NCBI GenBank assembly: GCA_902789395.1
Contig: CADANY010000010.1
Location: 109,644 to 173,643 of the forward strand
Direction of reading: 5' to 3'
DNA from: an uncultured Bacteroidia bacterium
GTDB lineage: Bacteria > Bacteroidota > Bacteroidia > Bacteroidales > UBA932
DNA length: 64,000 nucleotides
In this document: in pieces, positions 1-8,883 of the stretch
Position numbering within the stretch: the stretch's first letter is position 1
Layout of the letters: the number at the start of each line of letters is the position of its first letter
Translations under genes and position numbers: made by a program
The notes under the pieces: model-generated
Seen by the model: the letters and a program-made list of their open reading frames with translations, nothing else
Told to the model about the DNA's origin: nothing
The model's database searches: none

Positions 1-468
1 GGTAGAGGCCCGGGCATCCAGTTCGGGGCGCTTCCGGAAAACCTGGCGGTAGTTCCGGTACATCCGCGTACCGATTCCATAATGCTGCTCCCAGCCAATC
101 GGGGTCAGGTCCCCCGCACGGCCGTCGAAGTATTTGTAGGCATTCAGATATTTCTCTGCCAAGGCCTTTCCTTCTGCGGTAAGAACGTCGGCTGAAACGG
201 CCTTCTCAAAAAAGGATTTCAGGTTGTCATACCCTTCCTGCTTATAATTATAACGGGCACCATGACGTCCGTAGTGGCTGATATATACAGGTTTATACCC
301 TTTAGGAGGCTTCGCGGAAGGCTCTGTGGGGGCCTTGTAAAGATAGTACTCGAGGTAAGCGTACTGCGGCTCCTGCAGAATCCGTTCAAAAGCCGGAACG
401 GGACGCTGCTGGGCATGGAGGGCCAAACAGAATACAAGGGAAAGTAAAAACGATGCAGCTCTTTTCAT
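1..468 (-). CDS. Histidine acid phosphatase family protein, 3' end outside window
   Basis: The minus strand from 468 encodes 156 codons and runs off the left edge without a stop, so only the N-terminal part is visible. It opens with a signal peptide (MKRAASFLLSLVFCLALHAQ). Around residue 65 it carries HYGRHGARY, the RHGxR phosphohistidine motif of branch-2 histidine acid phosphatases. Bacteroides MINPP-type phytases have the same architecture: secreted, with the motif soon after the leader. The likely role is removal of phosphate from inositol phosphates or other phosphomonoesters in the periplasm or on vesicles. The family's second motif (HD or HAE) lies beyond the window, so the substrate class cannot be judged. 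The ATG at 468 was chosen because the signal peptide begins there. Confidence 0.8.
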   Translation of the reverse strand, partial: MKRAASFLLSLVFCLALHAQQRPVPAFERILQEPQYAYLEYYLYKAPTEPSAKPPKGYKPVYISHYGRHGARYNYKQEGYDNLKSFFEKAVSADVLTAEGKALAEKYLNAYKYFDGRAGDLTPIGWEQHYGIGTRMYRNYRQVFRKRPELDARAST

Positions 469-550
469 AAAAATCGGTTTTATACAAATATAGCATTTGT
501 CTTCGTATTTTCATATATCTGCAATACATGAAACATGGTCTTAAAGTATT

Positions 551-1131
551 ATGAAAAAATTATTTATCAGCGCGCTGCTTATTGTCCTCGGAACGATGAC
601 CTGTTTTGCCCAGAATGAAACCGCCGAGGCCCTCAGGAATTATTCTTTCAAATAATCGGATCAGCCGGTCGTCCAGGTGGGCGGTGTGGATTTGCTTTTC
701 GGATCCGGGCCAATTCAATTCTCCCACTCCGGAAGCCCGGTATTCAATGTAAAATCCGAGATGGACTTTTACTTCGAACGAGGAAGCTTTCTCCGTTTCA
801 GGGCTGAGGCCGGAATTGCAGCGCTTTCTTATACGAAAGAGGAGAGCGGAGCTTTGGACTCCCGGATTGCGCCCAATGTCAAAATAATGGGCGGTCTTAG
901 GTTCAATCTCAACAGTTACAGGACTTTACTCGTTTTTCTCATAGGACTGGGAGCCTACTATTACCCGGAATACGGTATCAGCCCGAGTGGTGTTTTGATG
1001 CTCGCATTTCTCATTATCTGACTCCGAAAATTGCGATTAGCGGAATCATAAGGGGCGGTCATTTAAGCCTGAACAAAGAGGATATGGACGGATGTGCTCT
1101 ATTCGGAGCCGGCATATCCTATATGTTTTAA
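551..1131 (+). pseudogene. Decayed outer-membrane beta-barrel protein gene (nonsense plus frameshift)
   Basis: An ATG at 551 starts a signal peptide (MKKLFISALLIVLGTMTCFA), but after 34 codons an in-frame TAA (653-655) stops translation. The same frame continues past it with barrel-like sequence (VQVGGVDLLFGSGPIQF, then alternating strands) until a second stop near 1021. Beyond the T-run at 993-996 a different frame continues naturally (ARISHYLTPKIAISG, ending GAGISYMF) to a stop at 1129-1131. Restoring one T in that run joins the frames as VFDARISHY. The original was probably a barrel of about 193 residues ending in aromatic Phe, as the outer-membrane assembly machinery requires. Two independent lesions argue for real decay rather than a single sequencing error. 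The intact barrel at 1865 may be a functional relative. Confidence 0.75.
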
Positions 1132-1147
1132 AAGAGATGATAAACCT

Positions 1148-1793
1148 ATGAAAAGAGTTTTTATCATTCTGCTCTGCCTTCTCTGCATCCCTGCCCTGAG
1201 CCAGGACAAAGCCTTCAAGGCGGGGCTGAAAAAAGGGAAAGGAGCGAATGGATACTACCATGCGGATCTTTCCAAAATGGCATTTACCGAAGATGAACTT
1301 GTCAACTATGCCAAAAAGAACGGTTATCTGATACGGAATCTGAAAGAAGGCAAGTCCGGTGAAACCGTCTAACTTCGGGGCGACCGAGAAAGCGCTTATG
1401 GCTGAATTCGGCAAATCCGTTTCATGGTGGGCTACGGTTTATGACCGGGCAAACGCTGTGCTTCTGTCACGGATAAACAACGATATCAAGGAGAAAAAGG
1501 ATTACGCCAGAAAAATGTGCGAGAAATGCCTGATTGTCGGGAAAGAATCGACTTTTCCCAAGGGCTATGTCGAAGCCTACCACGGCATTTTCACCAGTAG
1601 ACCGGCCCAATCGGATGAAGACGGAGTACTGGTCCTGCAAAACGGAGAGCAGTGCACATGGAAGTTTTATTATTATGAGAGCGGGACAATAATCGATGTC
1701 AGCGGCGACTACTCCGGCAAATTTAAGAGCGTCGGAGAGATGGTTGAAAAGATTCTTGAGGATTGCAACCGGACGTGGGGATCAAGGATGTAG
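1148..1793 (+). pseudogene. Secreted protein gene of unknown family, probably frameshifted
   Basis: The first part (1148-1372) encodes 74 residues with a clear signal peptide (MKRVFIILLCLLCIPALSQ), then a charged stretch containing MAFTEDELVNYAKKNGY. It stops just as an overlapping second frame (1359-1793, apparent GTG start) takes over with NFGATEKALMAEFGKSV and runs to 1793. The second part has no leader of its own and no good start, so a single gene of about 210 codons with one indel near 1365-1375 is the simplest reading. Two translationally coupled genes are possible. I do not recognise the family. The gene sits directly behind another decayed exported-protein gene. Confidence 0.55.
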
Positions 1794-1864
1794 AAGCCGG
1801 AATGCAGATTGGCGCAGTTTTTGAATAATATGCCCTCGGAAATTTTTTTAATTCAACCAAAAGT

Positions 1865-2485
1865 ATGAAAAAAATTCTTGCAACTGTCCTCGCCGCATCG
1901 ATGATGCTGCTCGGAACCCAGGCCTTCGCACAGGTCACTGTCAACGCTGGCTATCTCAATTCAACCCTTTCTTATCAGAATGCTGATCCGCAGAATGCCA
2001 ATGGTGCCTATGCAGGTCTTTCTTTCAATCTCCCGATTGCAGGCGGCCTTGCTGTTGCTCCGGGTGTCTATTATTCCCTGATCACTTCCAAGGAAACCGC
2101 GAGCCTGGGAAACCTCTTCTCCGGTTCCGGTACCTTCATGGAGCATGCCATCAATGTTCCGCTCTATCTGAACTATGGAGTCGACATGGCCAGCGATATG
2201 CGTATCCTCCTTTATGCAGGTCCAACCTTCCAGTATGGTCTTGCCTCTACGGTGAAGTATGACGCCAATGTCGCCGGAATCAGCGGAAGCACCACGACGA
2301 ACAATTATGACAACGATAACTACAACCGCATGAACGTCTATCTCGGCGGCGGTATCGGTTTCCAAATCAGCAAACTGCTGATCTCCGTCGGTTATGACTA
2401 TGGGATGATGAACCAGATCAAGGGCGACAACGCTCCCAAGGCCCACCGTTCCAACCTCAAACTCGGAGTCGGTTTCGCATTCTAA
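1865..2485 (+). CDS. Outer-membrane beta-barrel protein
   Basis: This encodes 206 residues. A typical signal peptide with a cleavage site after QAFA precedes about eight alternating amphipathic segments rich in Gly, Tyr and Asn. The protein ends LKLGVGFAF, with the terminal Phe preferred by the Bam machinery. Length and pattern fit the small eight-stranded OmpA-like or PorT-like barrels common in Bacteroidales. There are no catalytic motifs and the role is unknown. It is monocistronic and is closed by the strong hairpin at 2507. The two upstream genes are decayed, and this may be the surviving member of a barrel set. Confidence 0.75.
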   Translation: MKKILATVLAASMMLLGTQAFAQVTVNAGYLNSTLSYQNADPQNANGAYAGLSFNLPIAGGLAVAPGVYYSLITSKETASLGNLFSGSGTFMEHAINVPLYLNYGVDMASDMRILLYAGPTFQYGLASTVKYDANVAGISGSTTTNNYDNDNYNRMNVYLGGGIGFQISKLLISVGYDYGMMNQIKGDNAPKAHRSNLKLGVGFAF

Positions 2486-2506
2486 AATGATTTGTTTTTA
2501 AAAGTA

Positions 2507-2542
2507 ACGGGGCTGTCCTTTCGGAGAGCCCCGTTTTTTTTT
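2507..2542 (+). terminator. Rho-independent terminator
   Basis: ACGGGGCT (2507-2514) pairs with AGCCCCGT (2527-2534) and is followed by a run of T to 2542. It terminates the barrel gene ending at 2485. The minus-strand side also has a short T-rich flank, so it may work for the convergent gene as well. Confidence 0.85.
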
Positions 2543-2545
2543 CAA

Positions 2546-3070
2546 CTACTGACGGCGATAACTGACCGGCTTGGTGACCTTTCCTTTTTTATCCCACCCG
2601 GATTCTACCTCGCGAAGGACTAATTCTTTGTCGGTAATCCGGATAAGTTCAAACCGCCCGTGAGTTTTGAGGATTTTGGTGACTTCTTTCCGGATCGGGA
2701 TTTCGATAATCTTGGCGATAAGGGCCGGAACCCCGTTCGGCCGGACGGTAACTTTGGGGTTGGCTCCCTGCCCCGGGAAGAAATCCAGATACTTCCCATC
2801 CATCTTCCAAGTCCCCGAATTAGAGGCATCTACCTGGAAATCGGGCTCTTTCCCGTTTCCTTCGATCATGGCAATATCTATATTGAGATTCAACAGGATA
2901 CTGGCGTGTTCTCCGGAGAAAGTATACTGCACCTCGCCGGTAACGGACAAGTCCATTCCCTCTTTACTCTCATCTGTTTTGAGCGGTCCCCGCCAGGAGC
3001 CGTCGAGATTTTGGGCAAAAGCCTGACCTGCCGTCAGCAGGCATATGAGTATGACAACGATCTTTTTCAT
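2546..3070 (-). CDS. Secreted protein of unknown function, lipocalin-like size
   Basis: This encodes 174 residues. The start at 3070 gives a clean signal peptide (MKKIVVILICLLTAGQAFAQ); an upstream in-frame start at 3175 would bury it and was rejected. The mature part begins NLDGSWRGPLKT and is beta-rich. Its pattern (signal, GSW motif, strands, a final RFELIRITDKELVLRE segment) is like the secreted lipocalin-like or META-like proteins of Bacteroidota. No active-site motif is visible. It ends close to the bidirectional-looking hairpin at 2507. Function is unassigned. Confidence 0.6.
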   Translation of the reverse strand: MKKIVVILICLLTAGQAFAQNLDGSWRGPLKTDESKEGMDLSVTGEVQYTFSGEHASILLNLNIDIAMIEGNGKEPDFQVDASNSGTWKMDGKYLDFFPGQGANPKVTVRPNGVPALIAKIIEIPIRKEVTKILKTHGRFELIRITDKELVLREVESGWDKKGKVTKPVSYRRQ

Positions 3071-3186
3071 GACAAAAAACCGGATAAAGGTAGGCATTTT
3101 AGGCGGAAAGGAATAGTAAAAACGAAAAAAAACGCCATCTTTGCCATAGGAATTCAGATCCATTCCATGAATCAATAGACTTTTAT

Positions 3187-4485
3187 ATGAAAAAATACCT
3201 GCTTATACTGGCGTTTCTCCCTTGCATTTTTGCTCTTTCCTGCCATTCAGAAGAGACGAACAAGAACCCGCAAGAGGAGAATGACGACAAACCGACGGAC
3301 AAAAAGGAAGAACCCCAGCAACAGACCGGAGAGTTCTTCCCCGCCTGGAGCGAAGGATACCTCGACATCCATTTCATCAATGCCGGACGGGGCGAATGTA
3401 CCTTTTACATCCTCCCGGATGGGACAACGATGGTCGTGGACGCGGGAGAAGTTTTCACCAGCGATCCGACGGCCCAGCCTCGCCTGCCTGAAAATTCCAA
3501 GTTCTCATACAAGACCTTCGGGACCTATATCAAGCACTTCCTGCCGGCCTCTTCCGGGGGTAAGCTGGATTATGCCCTGATGACCCATTTCCATATCGAC
3601 CATATCGGGGAGCTGGACAGTACAAACGCCGTGCACCCGGAAGGTGGATACCAACTGACCGGAGCGAGCGGCCTTTTCGAGGAAGTCCCTTTCCGGAAAC
3701 TTGTGGACCGGGGTTACCCGTCCTATTATGAAGATAGTTCCAATTACCCTCCGGAATCCACGTCGACGACCAACTACGTCCAGTTCGTCCAATATGCCGT
3801 CGCAAAAAAAGTAATGACGGCAGAGCGTTTCGTTGTAGGTTCAGACAGCCAGTTCCAGCTCCTCGGTGCTACCAAGGAGTCCTACAAGAATAATTTCCGG
3901 ATCTTCAACCATGTCGGCAACGGAGCGGGATACTACAAGGATGCCTCGGGACAGGGTCGTGTCGTTGCCAAAACACCCTCCACCGAGAACGCCGCTTCCT
4001 GCGGATTCCACCTGAAGTACGGCAAATTCGACTTCATCGCAGCCGGAGACCTGGTCTCGAGCGCCCAGAACTACCAGGCCTATTATTACAGGGACTATGT
4101 CGATCATCTTGAAGCATTCAAGGCCAACCACCATATGGCCGGCAACAGCTGGGGCGGCCAGATGCAGAAACTGGCATTCTGCCCGCGGGTCATCGTCGTC
4201 CAAAGTTTCGATATCAAGAAACCGGATCCCACAGTTCTGGCTTCCGTTTTCTCCGGAGTCTTCGAAAATGCTACCAACAACTGGGAAAAAGACGTCTACC
4301 TGACCAAGCACTGGGACGATGCGATGGAGGCAAACAAGAATACCTTCTCCCAGTGCAAGGGATACGGGGGCCATGTCGTCATCCGGGTTGCTCCGGGAGG
4401 CGAGAGTTTCAAAGTCTACATGCTGAAAGACACCGACTTTTCTTTCGAAATCAAGTCAGAATCCGAAACGTATACCTGCCAATAG
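3187..4485 (+). CDS. Metallo-beta-lactamase-fold hydrolase lipoprotein (paralog 1)
   Basis: This encodes 432 residues. A lipobox (FALSC, Cys19) predicts membrane anchoring, followed by a Glu/Lys/Asp-rich linker (about residues 20-50). The metallo-beta-lactamase fold then starts with YLDIHFINAGRGECTFYILPDG and carries the HxHxDH metal motif as HFHIDH (His134, His136, Asp138, His139). Later, NHHMAG and the C-terminal GHVVIRVAPGG supply further ligand-like His. The general layout resembles the MBL domain that follows the channel in ComEC proteins, but no channel is present. A close paralog lies at 10810, the two bracketing a LacI regulator and SusCD. The substrate is unknown; a phosphodiester or lipid-linked substrate is a guess from the fold. 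Confidence 0.75.
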   Translation: MKKYLLILAFLPCIFALSCHSEETNKNPQEENDDKPTDKKEEPQQQTGEFFPAWSEGYLDIHFINAGRGECTFYILPDGTTMVVDAGEVFTSDPTAQPRLPENSKFSYKTFGTYIKHFLPASSGGKLDYALMTHFHIDHIGELDSTNAVHPEGGYQLTGASGLFEEVPFRKLVDRGYPSYYEDSSNYPPESTSTTNYVQFVQYAVAKKVMTAERFVVGSDSQFQLLGATKESYKNNFRIFNHVGNGAGYYKDASGQGRVVAKTPSTENAASCGFHLKYGKFDFIAAGDLVSSAQNYQAYYYRDYVDHLEAFKANHHMAGNSWGGQMQKLAFCPRVIVVQSFDIKKPDPTVLASVFSGVFENATNNWEKDVYLTKHWDDAMEANKNTFSQCKGYGGHVVIRVAPGGESFKVYMLKDTDFSFEIKSESETYTCQ

Positions 4486-4544
4486 AGGCGACTACTTCAC
4501 TCCTGTCCTCCACATTCTTAGCATAAGCAATTACCCGGAAAGGG

Positions 4545-5546
4545 TCAGGAGGACTCCCGGATGACGACATCGGAGGGGATAACTACTTCGCTCGGCGGAG
4601 CCATCGGATTGGCAATCTGGCGGAGTATCAGGCGGACGGCTTCTTCCGCCATCCGCAAGACCGATTTCTCTATCGACGTGATGGAAGGATGGACTAAGGA
4701 AGACACCTCCGTTCCGTACATACTGGCGACAGAAACGTCTTCCGGGACCCGGATTCCGGCCGCCTGCAGGGCCTCGATGCAGCCGAGAGCCTGCATCTCG
4801 TTGAAACAGACAACCGCATCGAAAAACAGCCCGGAGCGCAGCAAAGAACTGATTTCCCGGAAACCGTCCGGACGATAAAGCCCGGCTTTAACAACGAGTT
4901 CCGGATCAAAAGCAAGCCCGTGCTGCGTAAGAACGGATTGATAGGCGACGTAACGGTCGGAAGCGTTTCGGATATAGTCGGGACCAGCCATATGGACGAT
5001 TCGCCGCCGCCCCCGGGCAATCAGATGGTCCATCAGGGAGAGGACAGCCTTCTGTTCGTCGCTCCGGACACTGCTGCAGGGAAGGTCCTCGATCGTGCGA
5101 TCGAAAAAGACCAGCGGAATCTGTTTCCCATTCAGGTCCGAATAATCCTCTATATTTGCCCGGTTGTGACATACGCTTATCAGGATCCCGTCCACGCGAT
5201 AATCCGACAACAAGCCGAAACTGCTTTTCTCCCATGTGGTGTCCTCATTGGAAAGGGCGATGATTGTACGATATCCATTCTTTTGGAGAAGAGACTGCGC
5301 CTCTGCAATGAAACGGCTGTAGAAAGCCGTCTGCAATTCAGGGACCAGTATCCCGACGGCCATCGATTTCCGTTTCCGAAGATTGACGGCAAGCTCGTTC
5401 CTCTTATACCCCATACGGGCAGCTGCTTCAACCACCCGGTCGACCGTCTCCTGACTTACATTGAGATAGTCTCCGGAGAGCGCCCGGGAGACCGTAGATT
5501 TGGAAAGACCGAGTTTCTCTGCTATATCCTTGATTGTTACATACAT
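4545..5546 (-). CDS. LacI family transcriptional regulator
   Basis: This encodes 333 residues. The N-terminal helix-turn-helix is canonical (TIKDIAEKLGLSKSTVSRALSG) and is followed by the hinge region and a periplasmic-binding-protein-like sensor domain (SMAVGILVPELQTAFYSRF onward, with the DGILIS, PLVFFDR and FFDAVVCFNE segments). The start at 5546 places Met two residues before the HTH; the longer start at 5642 adds an implausible tail. It is divergent from susC with about 280 bp between. An 18-bp palindrome (5601) next to its own predicted promoter suggests autoregulation and control of the locus. LacI proteins that bind sugars are common beside Bacteroidota uptake loci; the effector here cannot be read from sequence. 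Confidence 0.9.
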   Translation of the reverse strand: MYVTIKDIAEKLGLSKSTVSRALSGDYLNVSQETVDRVVEAAARMGYKRNELAVNLRKRKSMAVGILVPELQTAFYSRFIAEAQSLLQKNGYRTIIALSNEDTTWEKSSFGLLSDYRVDGILISVCHNRANIEDYSDLNGKQIPLVFFDRTIEDLPCSSVRSDEQKAVLSLMDHLIARGRRRIVHMAGPDYIRNASDRYVAYQSVLTQHGLAFDPELVVKAGLYRPDGFREISSLLRSGLFFDAVVCFNEMQALGCIEALQAAGIRVPEDVSVASMYGTEVSSLVHPSITSIEKSVLRMAEEAVRLILRQIANPMAPPSEVVIPSDVVIRESS

Positions 5547-5564
5547 GGTCGAATGAAACTTCAA

Positions 5565-5572
5565 CAAAGGTA
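5565..5572 (-). promoter_or_regulatory. Predicted -7 promoter box for the LacI gene
   Basis: Read on the minus strand this is TACCTTTG, an exact match to the Bacteroidota TAnnTTTG element, 18 bp upstream of the LacI start codon. The 5601 palindrome covers the expected -33 region. Confidence 0.55.
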
Positions 5573-5600
5573 ATGAAAAAAGATTCAAATAACGTATTTT

Positions 5601-5618
5601 CCCGGAAACGATTCCGGG
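5601..5618. promoter_or_regulatory. Candidate LacI-family operator
   Basis: CCCGGAAACGATTCCGGG has seven-base arms that pair perfectly around a four-base centre, and its core fits the AAnCGnTT pattern of LacI operators. A second weaker half-match (GGGAACGGTTGCG, about 5616-5628) overlaps its right edge. It lies just upstream of the LacI gene promoter and about 150 bp upstream of the susC promoter. Confidence 0.6.
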
Positions 5619-5743
5619 AACGGTTGCGCTCATTTTTATCATTGAACGATTGTAATTCTTCTTTCGGGATAGTATTTTTGTATATACTCTCGCCGCAGTC
5701 CGGAGTAAAGACCACTAATTTCAAGTTACTCAAGTAGTTGACT

Positions 5744-5775
5744 ATTGGTATTCTGATAATTATTCTATATATTTG
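5744..5775 (+). promoter_or_regulatory. Predicted susC promoter
   Basis: ATTG (5744-5747) and an exact TAnnTTTG box, TATATTTG (5768-5775), are separated by 20 bp, which matches Bacteroidota housekeeping promoter geometry. The predicted leader before the ATG at 5827 is about 45 nt. Confidence 0.6.
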
Positions 5776-5826
5776 GCTCATAGAGAGTTTTGCTCTTCTA
5801 ATATAATTCACTTAATTTTTAACACA

Positions 5827-8800
5827 ATGAGTTTAGTCGGAAAAATTCTGAATGCAGCAGCCTTGTTCATAGGCTTGTCTCTGTCCATGGTGGCACAAAA
5901 TACCACCAAGATCGTTGTGTCGGGAACGGTTGTGGATAAAGATTCACAGCCGGTGATTGGAGCCGGAGTGTTGCAAGAGGGCACTTCCTTCGGCACAGTC
6001 ACCAATGAGAACGGTCATTTCTCTCTGGAAGTTCCTGTGGGTTCTCAATTGCAGATTAGCTGTATCGGGTATACCACCCAGACTATTCCAGCCCAAGGAA
6101 CGAATCTGAAAATTGTTCTGTTGGATGAGTCCACTCTTCTTGACGAACTGGTTGTCGTAGGATACGGTACAGCCCGAAAGGGTGACCTTACCGGCCCTAT
6201 TTCAGTTGTCAGCGGCGATGACATCTCCAAAAGCTCCGAGACGATGATCTCCAATGCTCTTCAAGGTCAGATAGCCGGTGTACAGGTAACCCGCGGCAAT
6301 GGTGGTCCCAATGCACAAGCCACCATTCGTATCAGGGGATACACCAATACTTCCAACAACGACCCGTTGGTGATCATCGACGGTATTCCCGGTTCCCTTA
6401 ACGACGTGGTTTCTTCCGATGTGCAGAACATAACCGTTCTCAAGGACGCGGCCTCTGCGGCAATTTATGGCAGCCGCGCCGCGGCCGGCGTCATCCTTAT
6501 CACCACAAAGATGGCCAAGCCGGGTAATTTTTCCGTGGAATACGGATATGAGTATGCGTTCGACTATCCTACCGCGAGGCCCAAAAACGGAACGGTGATA
6601 GATTATCTGAATGCGGTCAATGAGTTCAAATGGAACGACGGCGCCGCTTCCCAGTACAACCAGTATTCGGAAGAATATATCAATACATACATGGAGAACA
6701 ACGCCAAAGATCCCTACCATTATGCAAATGAGGACTGGGTGGCTCTTATGATTAAGGACCGCACCTCCCATCAGAAGCATACCTTCAGCGTATCCGGCGG
6801 GACCGAAAAACTCCGCACGAAATTCTCCTTCAACTATCAGGACAACCAGGGTTGGGAAACCGCCAATACGGCCAGATATCAGCGTTATTCCGGCCGGCTG
6901 AACAACACCTATATCGTCAATGACTGGATTCGTGCCACCGTAAACGTGGACTTTTCCATGTCCGACAGAACAGCTCCCATCTCAGGCAGCTTCACCCAGG
7001 CATACAGGGTGCCGGCCATCTACCCGGTGAAATGGGAGAACGGGAACTGGACTGACGTCAAGGACGGTTGCAACTATTATGCAGCCATGGTTGATGGTGG
7101 AAACAATCATTACAACTACTACAAATTCAACGGCAAGGCGCAGTTGGATATTACTCCCGTAAAGGGTCTGACCCTCACTGCCGCTATCGCTCCGGGCTAC
7201 ACCTTTACTTACAGGAAGCAGTTCAAGAAGACTGTGCCTACTTATTATGAAGACGGCGGTGTGGTTTACGAACAGTCCCACATGAATTCCGTACTCACTG
7301 AGGCCAGGAACAATACTTCCACTTTTACTTCCCAGTTATATGCCAACTACTCCCACAAATGGGGGAATCATTCCTTGAATGCGATGGCCGGTTACGAGGG
7401 TTTTCTCTATAAATATGAGAATTTAGGTGCATCCCGGGAGAATTACACTCTCACCAATTTCCCTTACCTGGACCTTGGTCCGAAAGATTATCAGTATAAT
7501 TCCGGTGATGCAGGTCACAATGCTTATTCTTCCGTCTTCGGAAGGATCATGTATTCGTTCAAGGACAGATATATGATTCAGGCCAACGTTCGTTCGGACT
7601 CTTCCTCGCGTTTTGCCAAGGGCTACCGCACCGGTGTTTTCCCTTCTGTTTCGGCGGGATGGGTAATCAGCGACGAACCCTGGTTCAAGGTCAAGGGTTT
7701 GAATTATCTCAAGTTCAGAGCCTCGATCGGTCAGCTCGGCAACGAGCAGATCGGCGGCGAGTTCCCGTATCTTGGCGTCATGAACATCGGTACTACCTAT
7801 CTGTATGATTCAAAGGGACAAAGTACGATCCCACTCTTCAATGCGGCGCAGTATACCTATGCCTATAACGATATTACATGGGAAACCACAACGACCTACG
7901 ACCTCGGTTTCGACTCCGGCTTTTGGAACAACAGACTGATGCTTTCAGCGGACGTTTACTACAAGAAGACGGAAGATATGCTGCTTGTTCTCGGTTTCCC
8001 GTCCTATTCCGGTTACAGCGCTCCGGAACAGAACGCTGGTGACATGCATACCTACGGATGGGAAGTCGAGGCCAAATGGCAGGACAAGGTAGGAGACTTC
8101 GCTTACAGTATCTCAGGGAACCTTTCGGACTATCGTTCCATTATGGGTTACCTCGGTGACCGGAAAACCGTCGATGGCAATTATCTTCTGGAAGAGGGGT
8201 CATACTACAATGAGTGGTATATGTACAAGACCGACGGTCTTATCCAGACCGAGGCGGATATGAAGGACGCCAATGGCAACCCCATACCCACCATCTCCGG
8301 TGCAGACCAACCGGGGTGCATCAAATTCGTGGATGTCAACGAAGATGGCGTAATCAATGCAGACGACAAGGTCAAGTTCGGCAACAGTCTGCCTGAACTC
8401 CTGTACGGACTCAATTTCACCGGGGCCTACAAAGGTTTTGATTTCGGACTCCAGCTGCAGGGAATAGGGCACCGTAACGTGCTGTTCAGCTCGCAGTGGA
8501 TCGAGGCTCCGCAAGGTCAATGGGGCAATATCCCGGAACTTGTAGTCGGCAACTACTGGAGCCGCGCGAACACTCCCGAACAGAACCTGAAGGCAAAGTA
8601 TCCTCTTCTGACCTATTCAAACAGGGCCAACACCCAAGTCGGTTCCGACTACTGGCTCTTCAATGGAGCCTATCTCCGCGTGAAGAACGTAACTATCGGA
8701 TACACCGTTCCGAAACTTCTCACTTCCAAGTTAAGAATCAGTAACTTGCGTTTCTATGTGAGTGCACAGGACCTTCCTGCAATCAGTCATTTCCCGAAGG

Positions 8801-8877
8801 GACACGATCCGGAAATCTCCGGCTTCAGCCAGTGGCTCCGCACCTCGCTTGTCCTCGGCGCAAATGTTAAATTCTAA
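5827..8877 (+). CDS. SusC-like TonB-dependent outer-membrane transporter
   Basis: This encodes 1016 residues from the start at 5827, which gives a signal peptide ending SMVAQ. A carboxypeptidase-regulatory-like domain follows (about residues 28-110, VSGTVVDKDSQPVIGAGV), then the TonB box and plug (DELVVVGYGTARKGDLTG; IRIRGYTN; VIIDGIPG; LKDAASAAIYGSRAAAGVI), the hallmarks of the SusC/RagA family, and a 22-strand barrel ending in aromatic Phe. It imports an oligomer bound by the SusD lipoprotein, which begins 6 nt downstream. No glycoside hydrolase is linked; instead MBL-fold lipoproteins flank the pair, so the imported molecule may not be an ordinary plant polysaccharide. The LacI protein is its likely regulator. 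Confidence 0.95.
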   Translation: MSLVGKILNAAALFIGLSLSMVAQNTTKIVVSGTVVDKDSQPVIGAGVLQEGTSFGTVTNENGHFSLEVPVGSQLQISCIGYTTQTIPAQGTNLKIVLLDESTLLDELVVVGYGTARKGDLTGPISVVSGDDISKSSETMISNALQGQIAGVQVTRGNGGPNAQATIRIRGYTNTSNNDPLVIIDGIPGSLNDVVSSDVQNITVLKDAASAAIYGSRAAAGVILITTKMAKPGNFSVEYGYEYAFDYPTARPKNGTVIDYLNAVNEFKWNDGAASQYNQYSEEYINTYMENNAKDPYHYANEDWVALMIKDRTSHQKHTFSVSGGTEKLRTKFSFNYQDNQGWETANTARYQRYSGRLNNTYIVNDWIRATVNVDFSMSDRTAPISGSFTQAYRVPAIYPVKWENGNWTDVKDGCNYYAAMVDGGNNHYNYYKFNGKAQLDITPVKGLTLTAAIAPGYTFTYRKQFKKTVPTYYEDGGVVYEQSHMNSVLTEARNNTSTFTSQLYANYSHKWGNHSLNAMAGYEGFLYKYENLGASRENYTLTNFPYLDLGPKDYQYNSGDAGHNAYSSVFGRIMYSFKDRYMIQANVRSDSSSRFAKGYRTGVFPSVSAGWVISDEPWFKVKGLNYLKFRASIGQLGNEQIGGEFPYLGVMNIGTTYLYDSKGQSTIPLFNAAQYTYAYNDITWETTTTYDLGFDSGFWNNRLMLSADVYYKKTEDMLLVLGFPSYSGYSAPEQNAGDMHTYGWEVEAKWQDKVGDFAYSISGNLSDYRSIMGYLGDRKTVDGNYLLEEGSYYNEWYMYKTDGLIQTEADMKDANGNPIPTISGADQPGCIKFVDVNEDGVINADDKVKFGNSLPELLYGLNFTGAYKGFDFGLQLQGIGHRNVLFSSQWIEAPQGQWGNIPELVVGNYWSRANTPEQNLKAKYPLLTYSNRANTQVGSDYWLFNGAYLRVKNVTIGYTVPKLLTSKLRISNLRFYVSAQDLPAISHFPKGHDPEISGFSQWLRTSLVLGANVKF

Positions 8878-8883
8878 TTTGCA

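Noticed and set aside
653..655. Recoding of the in-frame TAA in the barrel gene
   Set aside because: No readthrough signal was seen, and a second, independent frameshift exists further on, so decay is simpler.
1355..1380. Programmed frameshifting between the two parts of the 1148-1793 gene
   Set aside because: No slippery heptamer or following structure is evident; a chance indel explains the break.
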